Below the pieces are notes generated by a model. The model saw only the letters and a list, made by a program, of their open reading frames with translations. It had not been told where the DNA came from and ran no database searches. 64,000 nt of DNA from the NCBI RefSeq assembly GCF_000744835.1, contig NZ_JQMS01000001.1, positions 3,410,001-3,474,000 on the forward strand, written 5' to 3'. Each line of letters starts with the position of its first letter. Positions within the stretch are counted from its first letter, which is position 1. The DNA is from Flavobacterium sp. 83 (lineage in GTDB: Bacteria; Bacteroidota; Bacteroidia; Flavobacteriales; Flavobacteriaceae). Below are positions 25,606-35,189 of this stretch, in pieces. The position numbers and the translations under genes were made by a program.

Positions 25606-26442
25606 ATGAGTGAGACAAAATGTTGTGTCGTTTCGTGTGAAAAACCGCTTGACGCAGCCTATTGGGAAGCCCAATACAAGGCAAAAGCCACCGGTTGGGA
25701 TTTAGGTAAAGTATCGCCTCCGCTGCAAACATACGTTGATACATTAGAGAATAAAAATATCCGTGTTTTAATTCCTGGCTGCGGAAACAGCTATGAAGCT
25801 GAATATTTTTTGGATCAGGGTTTTACTAACATTACTGTTATTGATATTGCACCAACACCAGTCGCAGATTTAAAAGAGAAGTTCAAAAACAATCCCAATA
25901 TTAAAATTATATTAGGTGATTTTTTTGAACATCAGGGAGAATATGATTTGATTATCGAACAAACCTTTTTCTGTGCCTTACCTCCTGCTATGCGTCAAAA
26001 ATACGTTTGGAAAATGCATCAACTTTTGGATAATGAAGGAAAACTGGTAGGATTGTTATTCAATAGAACATTTGAAGTTAACCCTCCTTTTGGCGGAAGC
26101 AAAGAAGAATATGAGGCCCTATTTAAAGTTGCTTTTGGCTTTTTGAAAATGGATGCTTGTCTAAATTCGATTGCACCACGAGCCAATTCAGAATTATTTA
26201 TTGAATTTAAAAAAAATAACATAGTTACCGTGAATCTTTATGAATTCAACGGTATTACTTGCAGCGGTTGCATGGAAACAGTCACAAAAAAGTTTGCGGT
26301 AATTGATGGTGTTTTAAATGTGAGCATGAGTAGTGATTATATGGAAGTGCTACTTGTCAGTAAAAATGAAATTGCTGTCGCAACACTACAAAATGCAATC
26401 TCTTATGATGAAAAATATCAAATTAAAAAAATAAGTTACTAA
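25606..26442 (+). CDS. TPMT-like SAM methyltransferase fused to a C-terminal HMA domain
   Basis: The 278-residue protein starts right after the previous stop (1-bp gap). Residues 1-205 are a class I methyltransferase of thiopurine/thiol-methyltransferase type with the SAM motif LIPGCGNSYEAEYF and EQTFFCALPP. Residues about 207-278 are a heavy-metal-associated (HMA) ferredoxin-like domain with GITCSGCMETV, the CxxC that binds Cu(I) or other soft metals. The N-terminus adds cysteines (C6, C7, C11). The position suggests methylation of a sulfur, selenium or metalloid compound. The upstream ATG 29 codons earlier overlaps the DUF2892 gene and is not used. The fusion is unusual. Confidence 0.8.
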   Translation: MSETKCCVVSCEKPLDAAYWEAQYKAKATGWDLGKVSPPLQTYVDTLENKNIRVLIPGCGNSYEAEYFLDQGFTNITVIDIAPTPVADLKEKFKNNPNIKIILGDFFEHQGEYDLIIEQTFFCALPPAMRQKYVWKMHQLLDNEGKLVGLLFNRTFEVNPPFGGSKEEYEALFKVAFGFLKMDACLNSIAPRANSELFIEFKKNNIVTVNLYEFNGITCSGCMETVTKKFAVIDGVLNVSMSSDYMEVLLVSKNEIAVATLQNAISYDEKYQIKKISY

Positions 26443-26462
26443 CCCAAGTTAGCTTAAAAAAA

Positions 26463-26669
26463 ATGAAAGAATTATTATTTACAAATTGGCATATTATGCG
26501 CTTTGTTCGTCTCGCATTTGCCTTATTTTTATTTGCTCAAGCCTATATATTACGAGAATGGATGTTTATTGCCTTTGGGTTATTTTTCTTTATTCAAGTA
26601 CTTTTTAATTTAGGTTGTGGTTCTAATGGTTGCACTATTTCAAACAATAAATACAGTAAAAATGAGTAA
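26463..26669 (+). CDS. Small membrane protein with C-x4-C tail (DUF2892-like)
   Basis: The 68-residue protein has two hydrophobic helices (RFVRLAFALFLFAQAYIL and MFIAFGLFFFIQVLF) followed by GCGSNGCTIS, a C-x4-C pair just after the second helix. It resembles DUF2892-type proteins in length and topology. Its end overlaps the thioredoxin start by 8 bp, so translation is probably coupled. A role in membrane thiol or persulfide chemistry is inferred. Confidence 0.7.
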   Translation: MKELLFTNWHIMRFVRLAFALFLFAQAYILREWMFIAFGLFFFIQVLFNLGCGSNGCTISNNKYSKNE

Positions 26670-26964
26670 TTTCAACAGTATTATCCAATCAGAAAAACCC
26701 GTTTTAATAGACTTTTTTGCAACATGGTGCGGACCATGCAAAATGCTTAGCCCTATTTTGAGGGAAGTTAAAGAAAGTTTAGGAGACCGGGTTTCTATCA
26801 TCAAAATTGATGTAGACAAAAACCAACAAGTAGCTTCACAATACCAAGTAAGAGGTGTTCCTACCATGATTTTATTCCAAAACGGAAAACAATTATGGAG
26901 ACAATCCGGAGTATTGACTAAAGAAGAAATAATTAAAACCATAATTGAAAAAAGCAATACATGA
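26662..26964 (+). CDS. trxA: Thioredoxin
   Basis: The 100-residue protein is a complete thioredoxin with the active site ATWCGPCKM (C23, C26), the cis-proline stretch VRGVPTM and a C-terminal helix. I use the ATG at 26662, because the upstream in-frame ATG would lie inside the previous gene. It overlaps both neighbours (8 bp upstream, 4 bp downstream), so it belongs to the operon and likely reduces persulfides or disulfides made there. A housekeeping thioredoxin presumably exists elsewhere. Confidence 0.9.
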   Translation: MSNFNSIIQSEKPVLIDFFATWCGPCKMLSPILREVKESLGDRVSIIKIDVDKNQQVASQYQVRGVPTMILFQNGKQLWRQSGVLTKEEIIKTIIEKSNT

Positions 26965-27149
26965 CCAAAAAAGCGATGCTTATCACCGGATTAGGAATAG
27001 TAATAGGAACCTTCGCGGGTTACCTCTATTATTACTATGTAGGATGTGCTTCAGGGACCTGCGCCATAACTTCTAAGCCCCTAAATAGTTCTTTATATGG
27101 GGGATTAATGGGTGGCTTACTATTGAATATGTTTGTACAGAGTAAATAA
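26961..27149 (+). CDS. DUF6132-like small membrane protein
   Basis: The 62-residue protein has two hydrophobic segments separated by the loop VGCASGTCAITSKPLNSS, which contains a C-x4-C motif. It resembles the DUF6132 family of small Bacteroidetes membrane proteins. It overlaps the thioredoxin stop by 4 bp (ATGA) and ends the tightly packed part of the operon. The function is unknown; the shared Cys pattern with the protein encoded at 26463 suggests both act on the same redox chemistry. Confidence 0.7.
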   Translation: MTKKAMLITGLGIVIGTFAGYLYYYYVGCASGTCAITSKPLNSSLYGGLMGGLLLNMFVQSK

Positions 27150-27178
27150 ATTCGGTTCCTTTATATAACTTTAGCAAT

Positions 27179-27925
27179 ATGAAGAAATTCCCTCAACATT
27201 ACAGGCTATCAAAATCTGAATCTTTATTTGTAAGAGAACCATTATCCCGATTTAAAAACTTAGTTTTCTTATTTAAAGTCCTTTACAACTTCATTAAAGC
27301 ATTTCGTAAAATGCATTTTATTGGCCCATGCGTAACCGTTTTTGGTTCTGCGCGTTTTGGACCGGAAACCAATCATTATCAAGATGCAGTAAAAATTGGG
27401 TCAAAATTAGCTAAACTTGGTTTCACCGTAATGACAGGTGGAGGTCCAGGAATTATGGAAGCAGCAAATAAAGGCGCTTATGAATCCGGTGGCTACTCTG
27501 TAGGCTGTAATATTGTCCTTCCTATAGAACAAAAACCAAATCCTTATCTTCACAAATGGATTTACATCCCCTACTTTTTTGTTAGGAAAGTAATTCTAAT
27601 AAAATATTCTTATGCTTTTGTTGTTATGCCCGGAGGAATAGGTACTTTGGATGAATTATTTGAAGCATTAACACTAATTCAGAATAAAATAATCAACAAT
27701 TTCCCAATAGTAATTTATGATACAAAATACCATGAAGAGCTGATTCACCATATCCAAGTAATGTCCCAAAACGAAAGTATTAGCCCTGAAGACATGAAAC
27801 TTTTATTTGTAACTGATTCTGTAGAAGAATTAATAGCGCACATAAAAAAACATGCTATCAAACAATTTGGTTTAAAGAGACAACCTTATAAATCTAAATG
27901 GCTGTTTGGAGAAAGAAGAAAATGA
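27179..27925 (+). CDS. LOG-family (TIGR00730) nucleotide-5'-monophosphate phosphoribohydrolase
   Basis: The 248-residue protein contains the two LOG-family signatures, TGGGPGIMEAANKGA and PGGIGTLDELFE, of the Rossmann-fold lysine-decarboxylase-like group. Characterised members cleave cytokinin-type or purine nucleotide 5'-monophosphates into base and ribose phosphate. It starts 29 bp after the previous gene, with a -7-like TAACTTTA (27166-27173) in between, so it may have its own promoter. The link to sulfur metabolism is only positional. Confidence 0.85.
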   Translation: MKKFPQHYRLSKSESLFVREPLSRFKNLVFLFKVLYNFIKAFRKMHFIGPCVTVFGSARFGPETNHYQDAVKIGSKLAKLGFTVMTGGGPGIMEAANKGAYESGGYSVGCNIVLPIEQKPNPYLHKWIYIPYFFVRKVILIKYSYAFVVMPGGIGTLDELFEALTLIQNKIINNFPIVIYDTKYHEELIHHIQVMSQNESISPEDMKLLFVTDSVEELIAHIKKHAIKQFGLKRQPYKSKWLFGERRK

Positions 27926-28275
27926 TACAAAAAACGCCTCTTCTTTATTTCATACCCTACTCAACCCGTTGGGCACAATTATTAAAAAACATCAGTTCGA
28001 GAGATCATTTATATTCAAAAAAAACAATATTAAATGACAATACAGCTATCGCGCCAGTTCGGGCAAGTTTTCTAAAAACGCGAACAGCTTTTTCAGAAAA
28101 TTTGTATCGAGAACTATTTTTAATAAAAACGTGTCATGGTAGTGTTTTTTTGGTGTAGTATAACGAAACAAAACTTCTCGATACGCTTAGTATTCGAAGT
28201 AACTTCTATCAAGTCGGTTTTAATACGAATTCTAACTAACGGTTTTATTCCTATTTAAAATCAATTAGTTAAAAA
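27926..28275. other. 350-bp intergenic stretch with IS-end-like and inverted-repeat sequences
   Basis: AACCCGTTGGG-CAC-AATTATT (27963-27983) resembles the terminal repeats of the 998-bp IS found at 33.9 and 35.2 kb, with three consecutive differences. GTATCGAGAA (28104-28113) and TTCTCGATAC (28175-28184) are perfect 10-bp inverted copies, the latter followed by an imperfect palindrome up to CGAAG. A plus-strand frame (27898-28158) shows no protein-like features. Confidence 0.5.
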
Positions 28276-30414
28276 TTATTTTTCTAACCATTTGTGTAAA
28301 ATTAATTCTAAATTCGATTTCACAATTGGTTTAGAGATATAATCATTCATTCCTGATTCTAAACATTTTTCTTTTTCTCCTGATAACATTCCAGCTGTTA
28401 AGGCAATTATAGGGATGTTTTTTGCTTTTTTCAATTTTCTTATTTCAGCTGTTGTTTCATATCCATTTTTAACCGGCATTTGTATGTCCATTAAAATGAG
28501 ATCTAGTTGCTCATTTTTACACAATTTTATTGCCTCAATTCCATCAGAAGTTTCAAATATTATAGAATTAGGAACTATTGATTTAAGCAGTTTTTTTATC
28601 AAAAGTAAATTAATGCTATTATCCTCAACAATTAATATTTTACTATCCTTTAAAATTTCAGTCGAAACAATCTCATTTTCAACATCATTAACGCCTATTT
28701 CATGTTTTGATTTTTCAAGTTCTATCGTAAAGAAAAAATCACTTCCAAATCCATAATTACTAATCAACTCTAATTTACTGTTCATTAAACCTAAAAGTTG
28801 ATTTGAAATCGTTAATCCAAGTCCAGTTCCACCAAACTGACGTGTTATTGAATTATCTTCCTGCACAAAGGATTGGAATATTTTTTCCTGATTTTGTTGT
28901 TTTATACCAATTCCCGTATCTTTTACTGAAAAATTTATATCAGTTTTATTTTTTCGTTTATTCGATTTATTATAAATATCTAATTTGATTTGTCCAGTTT
29001 TAGTAAATTTCAGTGCGTTGCCAATTAAATTCACTAATACCTGTTTCAACCTTACAGAATCAGCCAACACATATTGCGGTACATTTGTATCAATAGTTAA
29101 ACTTAAATCAATATTTTTTAAATTTGCCTGATATTTAAATAGATCGATAACTTGATGAGTTAGTCCAAAGAGATCAACTTCCTCAATATTTAATTCTAAT
29201 TTTCCTGATTCAATTTTCGAAAAATCTAAAATATTATTCACAATATCAGCTAATATTGTTGCTGACTCTTTTACCGTATTCATATATTCCAATTGATTCT
29301 CATCAAGGTTTGATTTCATTAACAAATCAGTGAAACCAATTATTCCATTCAATGGTGTTCTAATTTCATGACTCATATTCATTAGGAAACTCGACTTCGC
29401 TTTATTGGCTGATTCAGCTTGATCTTTTGCTTTTGTCAATTCAATTTCCAGCATTTTTAGCTCTGTGATCTCAATAAAACTGGTTACTGCTTCGATTACT
29501 TCACCTTTATTGTCAAAAACGGGAAAACCATTTAATAGGAGCCATATCGTCTTAGTATTATCTGGTCTTTTGATTCCAAGAATAAAATTTTTGAGAAAAT
29601 TTTTATTTCTTATAATTTGGTTTACCGGATAATTTTCAACTGCTATAGGTTTGTAATTTTCATCAATAAATTTCCACACCGGACTAATTGACTCTTTTCC
29701 TTTCATTTGAATGGTACTCAACCCTATCAATTCAGATGCCTTAGGATTAGACAAAATAATCGAAGTATTACTTGCATGTACAATAACTCCAACATCAATA
29801 TTATTTAACAATCCACGGTATCTTTCCTCACTATCCCTAAGTGCGGATTCCGCTAATTTTAGTTGTGTAATATCCACAACAGAAATTAGCGCAAGTTCTT
29901 TATCCTCAGTAAGAATTCCTGTGAGATAAACATTTGTAACATACGCATTTGCTAATAATAATTTAATTTCACAGCATTCTTTAATGTTGCTATTAAATAT
30001 ATTCTCTAAAAAAAGATTAAAAATAGGCTTAGTCTCATTCGAGACAAAAAATCCAAACTGACTGCCTATCAATCGAGATCTTTCCTTGCCTAACATGCGG
30101 AAACCTGTTAAGTTTAGTGCTGTAACTTTTCCTGATTTTGTTAAAGTAACATATCCTGACGGAGCAAAATCATATAAATCCGCGTATTTTTCAATAGCAA
30201 TTTCAGACTGTTCTTTAGCCAGTATCAATTCTTCATTTTGCATTTCAAGTTCAATCTGATGCACTTCAAATTCATGAATGAGCTTCAAAATATCAACTTC
30301 TGCAATTTCGTAATCTATTTTGGAGGCGTTATTTTTTTGTAATTCCTCAGCTTTTTCACGAAGAATTGTCATGAATTCTGATTTACTTTCTGTTTTTCTC
30401 ATAATTCCCAGCAT
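28276..30414 (-). CDS. Hybrid histidine kinase: PAS-PAS-HisKA-HATPase-REC
   Basis: The 712-residue protein has a coiled N-terminal region (10-85), two PAS domains (about 85-190 and 200-325), a HisKA domain with the phospho-acceptor H349 in [12 protein letters not shown], an HATPase domain (DTGIGI and GGTGLGL boxes, about 460-575) and a C-terminal receiver with D643 in LILMDIQMP. No transmembrane segment is seen, so it is cytoplasmic. Its last PAS, kinase and receiver parts are strikingly like those of the 1875-residue kinase at 36.2-41.9 kb. The next output module (Hpt or DNA-binding regulator) is not encoded nearby. It lies 68 bp after the CheB-CheR-PAS gene and is probably cotranscribed with it. 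Confidence 0.93.
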   Translation of the reverse strand: MLGIMRKTESKSEFMTILREKAEELQKNNASKIDYEIAEVDILKLIHEFEVHQIELEMQNEELILAKEQSEIAIEKYADLYDFAPSGYVTLTKSGKVTALNLTGFRMLGKERSRLIGSQFGFFVSNETKPIFNLFLENIFNSNIKECCEIKLLLANAYVTNVYLTGILTEDKELALISVVDITQLKLAESALRDSEERYRGLLNNIDVGVIVHASNTSIILSNPKASELIGLSTIQMKGKESISPVWKFIDENYKPIAVENYPVNQIIRNKNFLKNFILGIKRPDNTKTIWLLLNGFPVFDNKGEVIEAVTSFIEITELKMLEIELTKAKDQAESANKAKSSFLMNMSHEIRTPLNGIIGFTDLLMKSNLDENQLEYMNTVKESATILADIVNNILDFSKIESGKLELNIEEVDLFGLTHQVIDLFKYQANLKNIDLSLTIDTNVPQYVLADSVRLKQVLVNLIGNALKFTKTGQIKLDIYNKSNKRKNKTDINFSVKDTGIGIKQQNQEKIFQSFVQEDNSITRQFGGTGLGLTISNQLLGLMNSKLELISNYGFGSDFFFTIELEKSKHEIGVNDVENEIVSTEILKDSKILIVEDNSINLLLIKKLLKSIVPNSIIFETSDGIEAIKLCKNEQLDLILMDIQMPVKNGYETTAEIRKLKKAKNIPIIALTAGMLSGEKEKCLESGMNDYISKPIVKSNLELILHKWLEK

Positions 30415-30482
30415 TGTTAAATATTGCCATTTTTACTATCTTGAATCGGAAAACTATTACTCTTATTCTTTTATTTTAAACT

Positions 30483-33400
30483 TTATTTTTCATGAATAAA
30501 ATACTGAACCACTTTTTTACGTCCTAAAGAATAAATTGTGCCTATTAAATCAATTTTTATTTTTCTCTTGTCTGAAGTTTCAATTGCTATATCATGGTAC
30601 TTAATAAATTCCTGTATATTCAATTCATTAAATTTTTCCATATTAGGAATCATATTTTTTAAAGATTCGATTTGCCAAATTTCCTTTCCAATACATTTTT
30701 CTTTGGGTAAACCCAACATATCAGAAGCATAGGAATTAATATCCGTAATTTTCCCGGTTTCATAATCCAAAAATAAAATTCCATCTTTGACATATTCGAC
30801 AAGGTGTTTAAACCTATTTTCTAAAGATATTAATTCATTTTGAACCACTATACGATCTGAAATATCGCGAATAATACATTGCATTACTTTGACATCGTTT
30901 ACTAAAGATACGTTACTTATAAACTCTACGTTTATTTTTTCTCCTTTTGCATCCTCAAGTGGTAAATTTTCATAGCGGACAAATTCCTTTTTTTGTAGTT
31001 CTAAAAATTTATCTTTATTAGCTACTATATCTTTTAAAGAACCTATTTCCCAAATCGATTTTTCAATGAATTGCTCATGTGAATACCCTAACAATTCTTC
31101 CAAATAAGGATTTACATCAATAATCATCCCCGTTTCTGAATTAAGAATCAAAATTCCATCTTTTGCAGATTCGAATAAGCGACGGTACCGATTTTCTTTT
31201 TTCAAGGACTCTTCCGCTTGTTTTGCTGCTGTAATATCAGTAAAAGTAATTACAAGTCCATCTATTCGATCGTCTAAAGTGCGATAGGGCATTATCCTTA
31301 CGTAATAATACCTTTCATCATTTGTTGCTACTTCTTTTTGAATGGAAGATAACGTTCTAATTACCCCTAAAGCATCACTCCCCATATCTGGATAAATCAA
31401 ATCACAAACTAAATCCGTGAAAGGCCTTCCTATATCACTTGCTCTTAATTTAAATATTTTAGTTACCGGATCTGTGTATCGTCGAATATTCAATTCCTTA
31501 TCTAAAAACAGCGTTGCAATTTCAGTACTGTTCAGTAGATTTTTCATGTCGTTATTAGCCTGCTCAAAATCAATCAGCTTACTTTGAAGTTCCGTATTAA
31601 CCGTTTGCAATTCTTCATTTAAGCTCTGTAACTCTTCTTTAGAAGTCGTTAATTCTTCGTTAGTTGATTGTAATTCCTCGTTAGTCGACTGCAACTCTTC
31701 ATTTGTAGATTTCAGTTCTTCCTGTGAGGTTTGCATCTCTTCACGGGTACTGTTCAAATCTTCTTTACAACGGATTAATTCAGCTTCTAATTCTTTTTGT
31801 TTACCGGAAACACCTTGCTTTTTTGGTTTCAAAGTATCTGTATCTGACAATATATTTTTAGTTACATCATTAAAAACCAACATAATCATACCTCTCAAAG
31901 CCTCTGGACTTTCAATTTGTTGGAGAGTTAAATTTACAAAATATTCAGTTTCATTTTCAACTATTTTTACATTTTCAATTTTTATTGGGTCAAAACTTTG
32001 TAAAGCTTTACGGAATGCTGACGGCAACTCATTTCTTAAACCTTCGCGAGCCATAGCGTGTATATTCCAGTTGGCTTTACCGGCAACAGGTTCTAAATAT
32101 TTTCCCGTTCTGCCTGTTATATAAATAATATCACCTTTATTATTGACTAATAGGCTAGCTGGTGAAAAACGTTGAAGCAAGATTTGATCTGCAAGGATTT
32201 GTATGTTTTCAACAACCTTAGTTTCTTTCATAGTATCAGTAGTTAATCTTTTAACTTGGGAAAAAGAACTTGGGAAATTAGTAAATTCTGGAATTACTAC
32301 TTTTGAAGTCCGTTTAAAAATTTTTAATTTGGAGTCAATTACATCAAATCCTTTAATACTGCTTGCAATCGTCTCAGCTGTTCCAAGTACCATTATACCT
32401 CCTGGTTTCAGACTGTAATTAAATAGCATTATTAATTTATTTTGTAATTGCGGCTCCATGTATATTAACATATTTCGACAAGTCAATATATCAAGTTTTG
32501 TAAAAGGTGGATCTTTTATTACATCATGAGGAGCAAATACAATCATTTCACGAATGAACGTGTTTACACGGTAACCTGATTTATCAGGGTAAAAAAACTT
32601 ATTGATTCGCTCCGGAGAAACATCCTTTTCTATATCAGATAAGAACAACCCTTTTCTAGCTTTCTCAATGGCTACTATGTCTAAGTCAGTAGCAAAAATT
32701 TGAAGTTTTATATTCTTATGTTTTCCCATTTCCCCCATCACCTCCTCAAAAAGAATAGCCAATGAATAGGCTTCTTCTCCAGTAGAACAAGCTGGAACCC
32801 ATGCCCGAATAACATATCCGTCAGGAATATCTTTTAATAAATTAGGAATAACTTCTTCTTTTAGTTTTTCCCAAACCGGAGCATCTCTAAAAAAACTGGT
32901 TACACCAATTAATAACTCTTTAAAAAGTAACTCAACCTCTTTTGGATTTTCTTGTAAAAAACGAACATAGGTTTGTATATTATCAATCTGATGTATTCCT
33001 TTTCTTCTTTCGATACGACGCATCAATGTACTTTTCTTGTACATCGAAAAGTCATGTCCGGATTGTTCTCGAAGTAAAATTATAATTTTATCAATACTAC
33101 TTTTACTTTTAACATATACTTCCCCTTCCGTATTTATTTTCGGGAAATATTTTAATAATGCAATTAATTTAGCTGGCAACTCTTCTACAGGAGCTACAAT
33201 ATCAGGCATAACAGCTTCGATTGCATTGCGCGGCATACTATCAAACTTTGCTGAAGCAGGCTCTTGCACAAGTACAAATCCGTTTTTTTCTTTAATTGCT
33301 TTTATTCCTAAACTACCATCAGATCCCATTCCAGAAAGAATGATTCCTATGCTTTTCTCCATGCGATCTAAAGCCAATGATCTAAAAAAAAGATCAACCG

Positions 33401-33791
33401 GCAATCGTAATCCTCTGGATTCTAAAGGATCAAATAAATGTAATTTCCCTTTTAGAATGGACAAACTTTTATTAGGTGGTATTACGTAGACACTGTTTGG
33501 TTTAATTTTTAATGCATCTGTTGCCTGAAAGACCTTCATTTCTGTCATTCTTTGTAATAACTCAGGCATTATTCCAACATGGGTAGGGTCAAGATGTTGA
33601 ATAATTACAAATGCTATACCGGTACCATTAGGCATGTTTTTAAAAAACAAGTCTAATGCCTCAAGTCCTCCTGCCGAGGCTCCAATACCAATAATTGGAA
33701 AATCATTATGATCAGCTCCTGACAAACTTAAATCTGCTTTCAAATCTAATTTTTTGTCTTCCCTTGGACTGATTTGATTTTTTTTTATCAT
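30483..33791 (-). CDS. CheB-CheR-PAS fusion signalling protein
   Basis: The 1102-residue protein starts with a CheB methylesterase domain (about 30-215; triad S39 in GASAGG, H66 in IIQHLDP, D158 in LSGMGSDGS). A CheR methyltransferase domain follows (about 235-490; SAM motif ACSTGEEAYSLA, then CRNMLIYM), then a degraded PAS, a long Glu/Asn-rich coiled coil (about 670-755, repeated STNEELQ) and three PAS domains. No receiver precedes CheB and no kinase domain follows, unlike many relatives that end in a histidine kinase. I start at the ATG at 33791; a GTG one codon earlier is also possible. It is probably a cytoplasmic partner of the adjacent hybrid kinases; no chemoreceptor genes are seen here. 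Confidence 0.9.
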   Translation of the reverse strand: MIKKNQISPREDKKLDLKADLSLSGADHNDFPIIGIGASAGGLEALDLFFKNMPNGTGIAFVIIQHLDPTHVGIMPELLQRMTEMKVFQATDALKIKPNSVYVIPPNKSLSILKGKLHLFDPLESRGLRLPVDLFFRSLALDRMEKSIGIILSGMGSDGSLGIKAIKEKNGFVLVQEPASAKFDSMPRNAIEAVMPDIVAPVEELPAKLIALLKYFPKINTEGEVYVKSKSSIDKIIILLREQSGHDFSMYKKSTLMRRIERRKGIHQIDNIQTYVRFLQENPKEVELLFKELLIGVTSFFRDAPVWEKLKEEVIPNLLKDIPDGYVIRAWVPACSTGEEAYSLAILFEEVMGEMGKHKNIKLQIFATDLDIVAIEKARKGLFLSDIEKDVSPERINKFFYPDKSGYRVNTFIREMIVFAPHDVIKDPPFTKLDILTCRNMLIYMEPQLQNKLIMLFNYSLKPGGIMVLGTAETIASSIKGFDVIDSKLKIFKRTSKVVIPEFTNFPSSFSQVKRLTTDTMKETKVVENIQILADQILLQRFSPASLLVNNKGDIIYITGRTGKYLEPVAGKANWNIHAMAREGLRNELPSAFRKALQSFDPIKIENVKIVENETEYFVNLTLQQIESPEALRGMIMLVFNDVTKNILSDTDTLKPKKQGVSGKQKELEAELIRCKEDLNSTREEMQTSQEELKSTNEELQSTNEELQSTNEELTTSKEELQSLNEELQTVNTELQSKLIDFEQANNDMKNLLNSTEIATLFLDKELNIRRYTDPVTKIFKLRASDIGRPFTDLVCDLIYPDMGSDALGVIRTLSSIQKEVATNDERYYYVRIMPYRTLDDRIDGLVITFTDITAAKQAEESLKKENRYRRLFESAKDGILILNSETGMIIDVNPYLEELLGYSHEQFIEKSIWEIGSLKDIVANKDKFLELQKKEFVRYENLPLEDAKGEKINVEFISNVSLVNDVKVMQCIIRDISDRIVVQNELISLENRFKHLVEYVKDGILFLDYETGKITDINSYASDMLGLPKEKCIGKEIWQIESLKNMIPNMEKFNELNIQEFIKYHDIAIETSDKRKIKIDLIGTIYSLGRKKVVQYFIHEK

Positions 33792-33902
33792 CACAAAATT
33801 AGAATTTCTATATTTTTACTTATGAAGTCAGATTTATATTGTCTTGACCACCTCTTTTCTGTCAGAAATATTTAAAAGGCTAATTTAACCCGTTGGGTGC
33901 AA

Positions 33903-34787
33903 TTAGATTATTTGTGTTTTAATATTGTTTATTGGTCTTTCAAAAATAAATTTATTAATGAATTGTACCAAAGTTAATGCTGTTATTTTAGCTAAAATTC
34001 TTGTTTTAAAACCTTGAAAAGATTTAGCATAATTTCGTCTAATCATAAATTGATCACACAATTGAGAGAATAATGTCTCTATTCTTTTTCTTGATTTTCT
34101 AAATATGTAGGGTTGTTTTTTATACCCAATTTGATTGATTCTCATTGGAGTTTCTAATTTTATATTTGCTGTTTCAAACAAATCTAATTGTAATGGTGAA
34201 GACAAATAACCTCTATCTCCAAGAAGCACACAATCAGACATTTGATATTTTAAATCTTTTAATAAATGTACATCGTGAACACTTGCTTTTGTAATATCTA
34301 TTGATTGAAAAACCCCAGAAACAGTACAAACTCCGTGAAGTTTGTAACCATAAAACCAAGAGTTTTGTGATGCACAAAAACCTTTATCTGGCGCAGTCTG
34401 AAAATCACCCTTACAAATTTTAATCCTATTATGACGAGCCATTTTACAAATCTCAAGTGGCATACTATCAACAACAAAATAGTTCTCAAATTCTGTGAAT
34501 TTTGAATATAAATGTTGTCTGATTTCTTCAGCAAAATGGAATAATTTTTTCCTTCTCTTATTATACTGACTTCGTTCAATTAGATTAGAAATTTGTCCAT
34601 TTTGCAACTGATTAAAAAATGAATTTTCACTGTCAATAGACATAAATTCAGATGTTAAACTTAAAGCAACTACTTCTAAATCAGACATTTTAAACTTTCT
34701 TCCAGCTCGAATTTCTGTATTAAATGCAATATTCAAAGAACTTATAACTTCTAAAACTCTAAAATAATTTTTTACTATATTTGACAT
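33903..34787 (-). CDS. IS982-family transposase, copy 1
   Basis: A 294-residue DDE transposase with catalytic-type motifs VVDSMPLEICK (first Asp, about residue 107), LLGDRGYLS (second Asp, about 193) and RKSRKRIETLFSQL (Glu, about 238). Length and motif spacing fit IS982. It appears intact and identical to copy 2. The start ATG lies next to a strong inverted repeat at 34789-34844, which may limit translation. Confidence 0.93.
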   Translation of the reverse strand: MSNIVKNYFRVLEVISSLNIAFNTEIRAGRKFKMSDLEVVALSLTSEFMSIDSENSFFNQLQNGQISNLIERSQYNKRRKKLFHFAEEIRQHLYSKFTEFENYFVVDSMPLEICKMARHNRIKICKGDFQTAPDKGFCASQNSWFYGYKLHGVCTVSGVFQSIDITKASVHDVHLLKDLKYQMSDCVLLGDRGYLSSPLQLDLFETANIKLETPMRINQIGYKKQPYIFRKSRKRIETLFSQLCDQFMIRRNYAKSFQGFKTRILAKITALTLVQFINKFIFERPINNIKTQII

Positions 34788-34788
34788 A

Positions 34789-34844
34789 GATATTGGTTGT
34801 TTGACGACTTCAAGATACTGAATTTCAGTATCTTGACCAATATC
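34789..34844 (-). repeat. Compound hairpin in the IS transposase leader (copy 1)
   Basis: Perfect 12-bp arms TCAAGATACTGA (34810-34821) and TCAGTATCTTGA (34825-34836) with a 3-nt loop lie within outer arms GATATTGG (34789-34796) and CCAATATC (34837-34844). The outer arm ends 2 nt before the transposase ATG. The same structure is present in copy 2 at 36091-36146. Confidence 0.8.
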
Positions 34845-34892
34845 TAATCAATATTTTTTACTTCAAATAATTACACCCAACGGGTTAATTTA

Positions 34893-35182
34893 GTATGTTT
34901 TTACTGGTTTTTATAACTTTTTAAAAAAGGAAGTTCATTAAATTATCTTCTTTTTAAAAAGAGATTATTAAATTTTAACAACTGATTAGGCTTTTATAAA
35001 AAAACTCTTTTAATTAAAACCTAAAAAAAGCAACTTATCTATAATAAAAAACAAATTTTATTATTTTTCCTTAAAATATTCAACTTAAAAGAAGTTAAAT
35101 GTAATAAAAATAAATGTTTTTAACAAATCAACATCTTTAAAAATCGATAAACAAATAATTAAAAACTTTGCTGTTTATTAAT
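34893..35182. other. 290-bp native spacer between the two IS copies
   Basis: Very AT-rich, without a coding frame or clear promoter pair. Together with 33795-33880 and 36195-36247 it is what remains of the original intergenic region between the giant kinase gene and the CheB-CheR-PAS gene. Confidence 0.6.
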
Positions 35183-35189
35183 TTAGATA

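Larger units (their letters stand above)
33888..34885 (-). mobile_element. IS982-family insertion sequence, copy 1 (998 bp)
   Basis: Terminal inverted repeats ACCCGTTGGGTGCAATTA (33888-33905) and its near-perfect complement (34868-34885; 17 of 18) bound the element. It is flanked by a 7-bp target duplication TAATTTA (33881-33887 and 34886-34892). One transposase gene fills it, and its stop codon lies inside the left repeat. It is inserted 97 bp upstream of the CheB-CheR-PAS start codon, in the same orientation. Confidence 0.95.

Noticed and set aside
27898..28158. Open frame of 86 codons after the LOG-family gene
   Set aside because: Overlaps the end of the LOG gene, has no recognisable pattern and spans the IS-end-like sequence; probably chance.
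33794..33801. TAATTTTG on the minus strand as a -7 element for the CheB-CheR-PAS gene
   Set aside because: It ends only 2 nt before the ATG, leaving no leader; the real promoter is probably upstream or supplied by the IS.
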